Source of the DNA: Chloroflexota bacterium
GTDB taxonomy: Bacteria > Chloroflexota > UBA6077
DNA: 6,398 bases
Direction: 5' to 3'
NCBI GenBank assembly: GCA_021845945.1
Contig: JAJZRD010000218.1
Span: 1 to 6,398 of the forward strand
Shown: positions 4,822-6,398 of the stretch, one piece after another
How positions within the stretch are numbered: the stretch's first letter is position 1
Layout of the letters: each line of letters opens with the position of its first letter
Translations under genes and position numbers: made by a program
Notes under the pieces: generated by a model
What the model was told of the DNA's origin: nothing
Seen by the model: only the letters and a program-made list of their open reading frames with translations
Databases searched by the model: none

Positions 4822-6398
4822 CCGGTGCTGCACGGCCAGGAACAACAGCGTGACCGCCGCCAGGCCCAGGCTCGCCAGGGTAACCGCCAGCCCCAGCCGG
4901 AAAGAGTCCGGCGCATAGCTGAAGACCACCGTGTGCTGCCCGCCCTCCAGGTACACCGCCCGGAAGAAGTAGTCCGCCCTCTCGATGGGGACCTCCACCC
5001 CATCCACCTCGGCCTTCCAGCCGGGATAGAAGGCGTCCAGCAGCATCAGGTAGCCGGGCTGATGGGAGGTCACGTCCACCACCAGCTCTTCGGGACCGTA
5101 GGACCTCAGCTGCGCCTCGCTCGACCCGGACGAGCCCGCGGTGGACCGGTAGAGGCTCTTCGCGGTGGGAGAGGGCGCCAGCACGGCCACCTGGTCCACA
5201 GCCAGTTGGGGCTGGGCCAGCACGTTGAGAGCTATCTGGTCGCCGCGCACCATGCTGTTGTGAACCATGAAGGCCCTGGGCAACGGGTCCCGGTTGGTGT
5301 ACAGCTTCATGTCGAAGAAGAGCTGGCGATCCAGCCGGTCGGACAGGACCAGCGGGGCGCTGGTCTGGGTGCGCTCGTCGATCAGGCTGAGGGCCCTAAC
5401 GCGAACCTTCGCGTCGGGAAGGAGGTTGGTGACGCTGATCTCCTTGATCTGGAGGGGAACCGGGAGGGCGATCTTGGCGTAGTACTCCGTGGACTGCTCC
5501 TTGGGGGTCCAGGCCTCCACCAGCCGCGGCTTTCGATGGGCGACGGGCTTCGACTCGGCATCCCTCTCGGGGGTCTCGCCGGTCTCCTCCCCGAGCCGCA
5601 ACGGCAGCGACAGGGTGATCCCGGATGCGTCGGTCACCGTCAGGAGGGCGGCTACCTCGCCGTCCTTTCGCTCCCGCGCCCCCTCGGTACTGGAGATCAC
5701 CCCGATGAAATCGGTCGTTACCTGGGGCATCCGGCGCAACCGCTCCCTCTGACCGGGGCCGAGGATCATGCTGACACCTCGATCGTAGTACACGCCGTCT
5801 ATCTTGGTGTCCTGGATCTTGGCCCCCAGCAGGTAGCGCACGTTCAGCAGATCGACCAGCCGCATGGGGGGTACGAAGTCCAGGTTCGTCCTCAACGGGA
5901 TGTCGGCCGGTATCCCCTGCACCGGAAGCAGCAGCGACTTCATCTCGCCGTACCGCTTCAGGGGCAGGATGCCCCCGTCGTAGCCGTCCACCGTCTCGAT
6001 GCCGTACTCGGCCGGGATGTTGGCGGCCAGCACCTCGCTCAGCTTGACGTCCACCATGAACTGGACGAGGGCGTCCGGATAGATCTTCCCCTCGTACTCC
6101 TTCTTGTAATCCGGGGTCTCCTTCACCTCGTACTGGTCGGTGGCGAAGGTGAGCAGACGCCCGGGCGCGCCCCTCGTGGCAGCGTCCTCCAGCAGGTAGC
6201 CGGTGCTACTCCGATCCGGCCGGTAGGCCTCGTAGGGGATGGGATGCCGGACGGAGGTCGTCTCGCCCGCCACCCACAGCTCTCCGGCCACCACCACCAT
6301 CAGCAGGCTCAGGGAGACCCAGCCGGTGCGCCGTCCCAGGGCCCCCAGGGCCGCTAGGAGCAGGGTGGCAGCCGCCAGGGCGCCCCACACCAACAGCT
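4795..6398 (-). CDS. YfhO-family membrane protein, C-terminal part, cut by right edge
   Basis: YfhO-family proteins are large polytopic membrane proteins of GT-C-like build; in Firmicutes YfhO is linked to lipoteichoic-acid glycosylation, but most members have no tested function. About 533 residues are visible and the frame is open through the right edge; the TTG at 6393 is probably internal. Numbered from that codon: two hydrophobic segments at about 3-18 and 25-42; a long extracytoplasmic region (about 45-490) predicted rich in beta strands, including VDGYDGGILPLKRYGE and LVDLLNVRYLLGAK, typical of the family; then the C-terminal hallmark LLDAFYPGWKAEVDGVEVPI (451-470), RADYFFRAVYLEGGQHTVVF (474-493) and a last membrane helix (about 498-521) before a short cytoplasmic tail. 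Full-length members are about 800-1000 residues, so a third or more of the gene, with most membrane helices, lies beyond the window. The stop is 19 bases before the next gene's ATG, so readthrough into amaP-like and scpB is likely alongside the internal promoter. Confidence 0.88.
   Translation of the reverse strand, partial: LLVWGALAAATLLLAALGALGRRTGWVSLSLLMVVVAGELWVAGETTSVRHPIPYEAYRPDRSSTGYLLEDAATRGAPGRLLTFATDQYEVKETPDYKKEYEGKIYPDALVQFMVDVKLSEVLAANIPAEYGIETVDGYDGGILPLKRYGEMKSLLLPVQGIPADIPLRTNLDFVPPMRLVDLLNVRYLLGAKIQDTKIDGVYYDRGVSMILGPGQRERLRRMPQVTTDFIGVISSTEGARERKDGEVAALLTVTDASGITLSLPLRLGEETGETPERDAESKPVAHRKPRLVEAWTPKEQSTEYYAKIALPVPLQIKEISVTNLLPDAKVRVRALSLIDERTQTSAPLVLSDRLDRQLFFDMKLYTNRDPLPRAFMVHNSMVRGDQIALNVLAQPQLAVDQVAVLAPSPTAKSLYRSTAGSSGSSEAQLRSYGPEELVVDVTSHQPGYLMLLDAFYPGWKAEVDGVEVPIERADYFFRAVYLEGGQHTVVFSYAPDSFRLGLAVTLASLGLAAVTLLFLAVQHRLNPWNGMI

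Noticed and set aside
4261..6357. A 698-codon open frame on the plus strand
   Set aside because: It lies antisense to the YfhO and AmaP-like genes, is rich in His/Gln/Arg/Gly and shows no family motif. Such shadows are expected opposite GC-rich genes.
1..6398. tRNA, rRNA and CRISPR arrays
   Set aside because: I found no cloverleaf with a TTCRA loop, no rRNA-like conserved segment and no regularly spaced direct repeats on either strand.

Overview
The window is GC-rich. Every gene I can support lies on the minus strand, so transcription runs from the right edge to the left edge. In transcription order the genes are: the C-terminal part of a YfhO-family membrane protein (cut by the right edge), an AmaP-like protein with an Asp23-type domain, the condensin subunit gene scpB, a strong hairpin terminator, bifunctional hldE, a repeat-bearing gap, a small excisionase-type helix-turn-helix protein, gmhB, and the first part of a family 9 glycosyltransferase (cut by the left edge).

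The left two-thirds is an ADP-heptose module. HldE phosphorylates heptose 7-phosphate at C1. GmhB removes the C7 phosphate. The second HldE domain adenylylates the product to ADP-heptose, and family 9 enzymes typically use such donors. The isomerase GmhA and the epimerase HldD are not in the window. The right third holds housekeeping and envelope genes (chromosome segregation, membrane stress anchor, large polytopic membrane protein) and is separated from the heptose genes by the terminator at about 3361-3402.

YfhO, an AmaP/Asp23-type protein and ScpB with a GC-rich genome fit a deep-branching, possibly monoderm lineage. Chloroflexota is my best guess, but it is an inference from gene content and style, and no marker gene settles it. 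If right, the ADP-heptose would decorate an S-layer, a cell-wall polymer or an exopolysaccharide rather than classical LPS.

The least ordinary feature is a REP-like repeat family. Two 76-base elements (539-614 and 1638-1713) are about 97% identical, lie in opposite orientation and bracket the HTH gene and the catalytic part of gmhB. Each is made of two head-to-head hairpin units starting with GTAG. A third, single unit lies at 451-479. Two of these repeats are read in frame as an abnormal C-terminal tail on GmhB. Other points worth checking are a nested inverted repeat around the scpB terminator, an uncertain scpB start with open frame running back into the preceding gene, and an extended -10 promoter whose TATAAT overlaps the yfhO stop codon.
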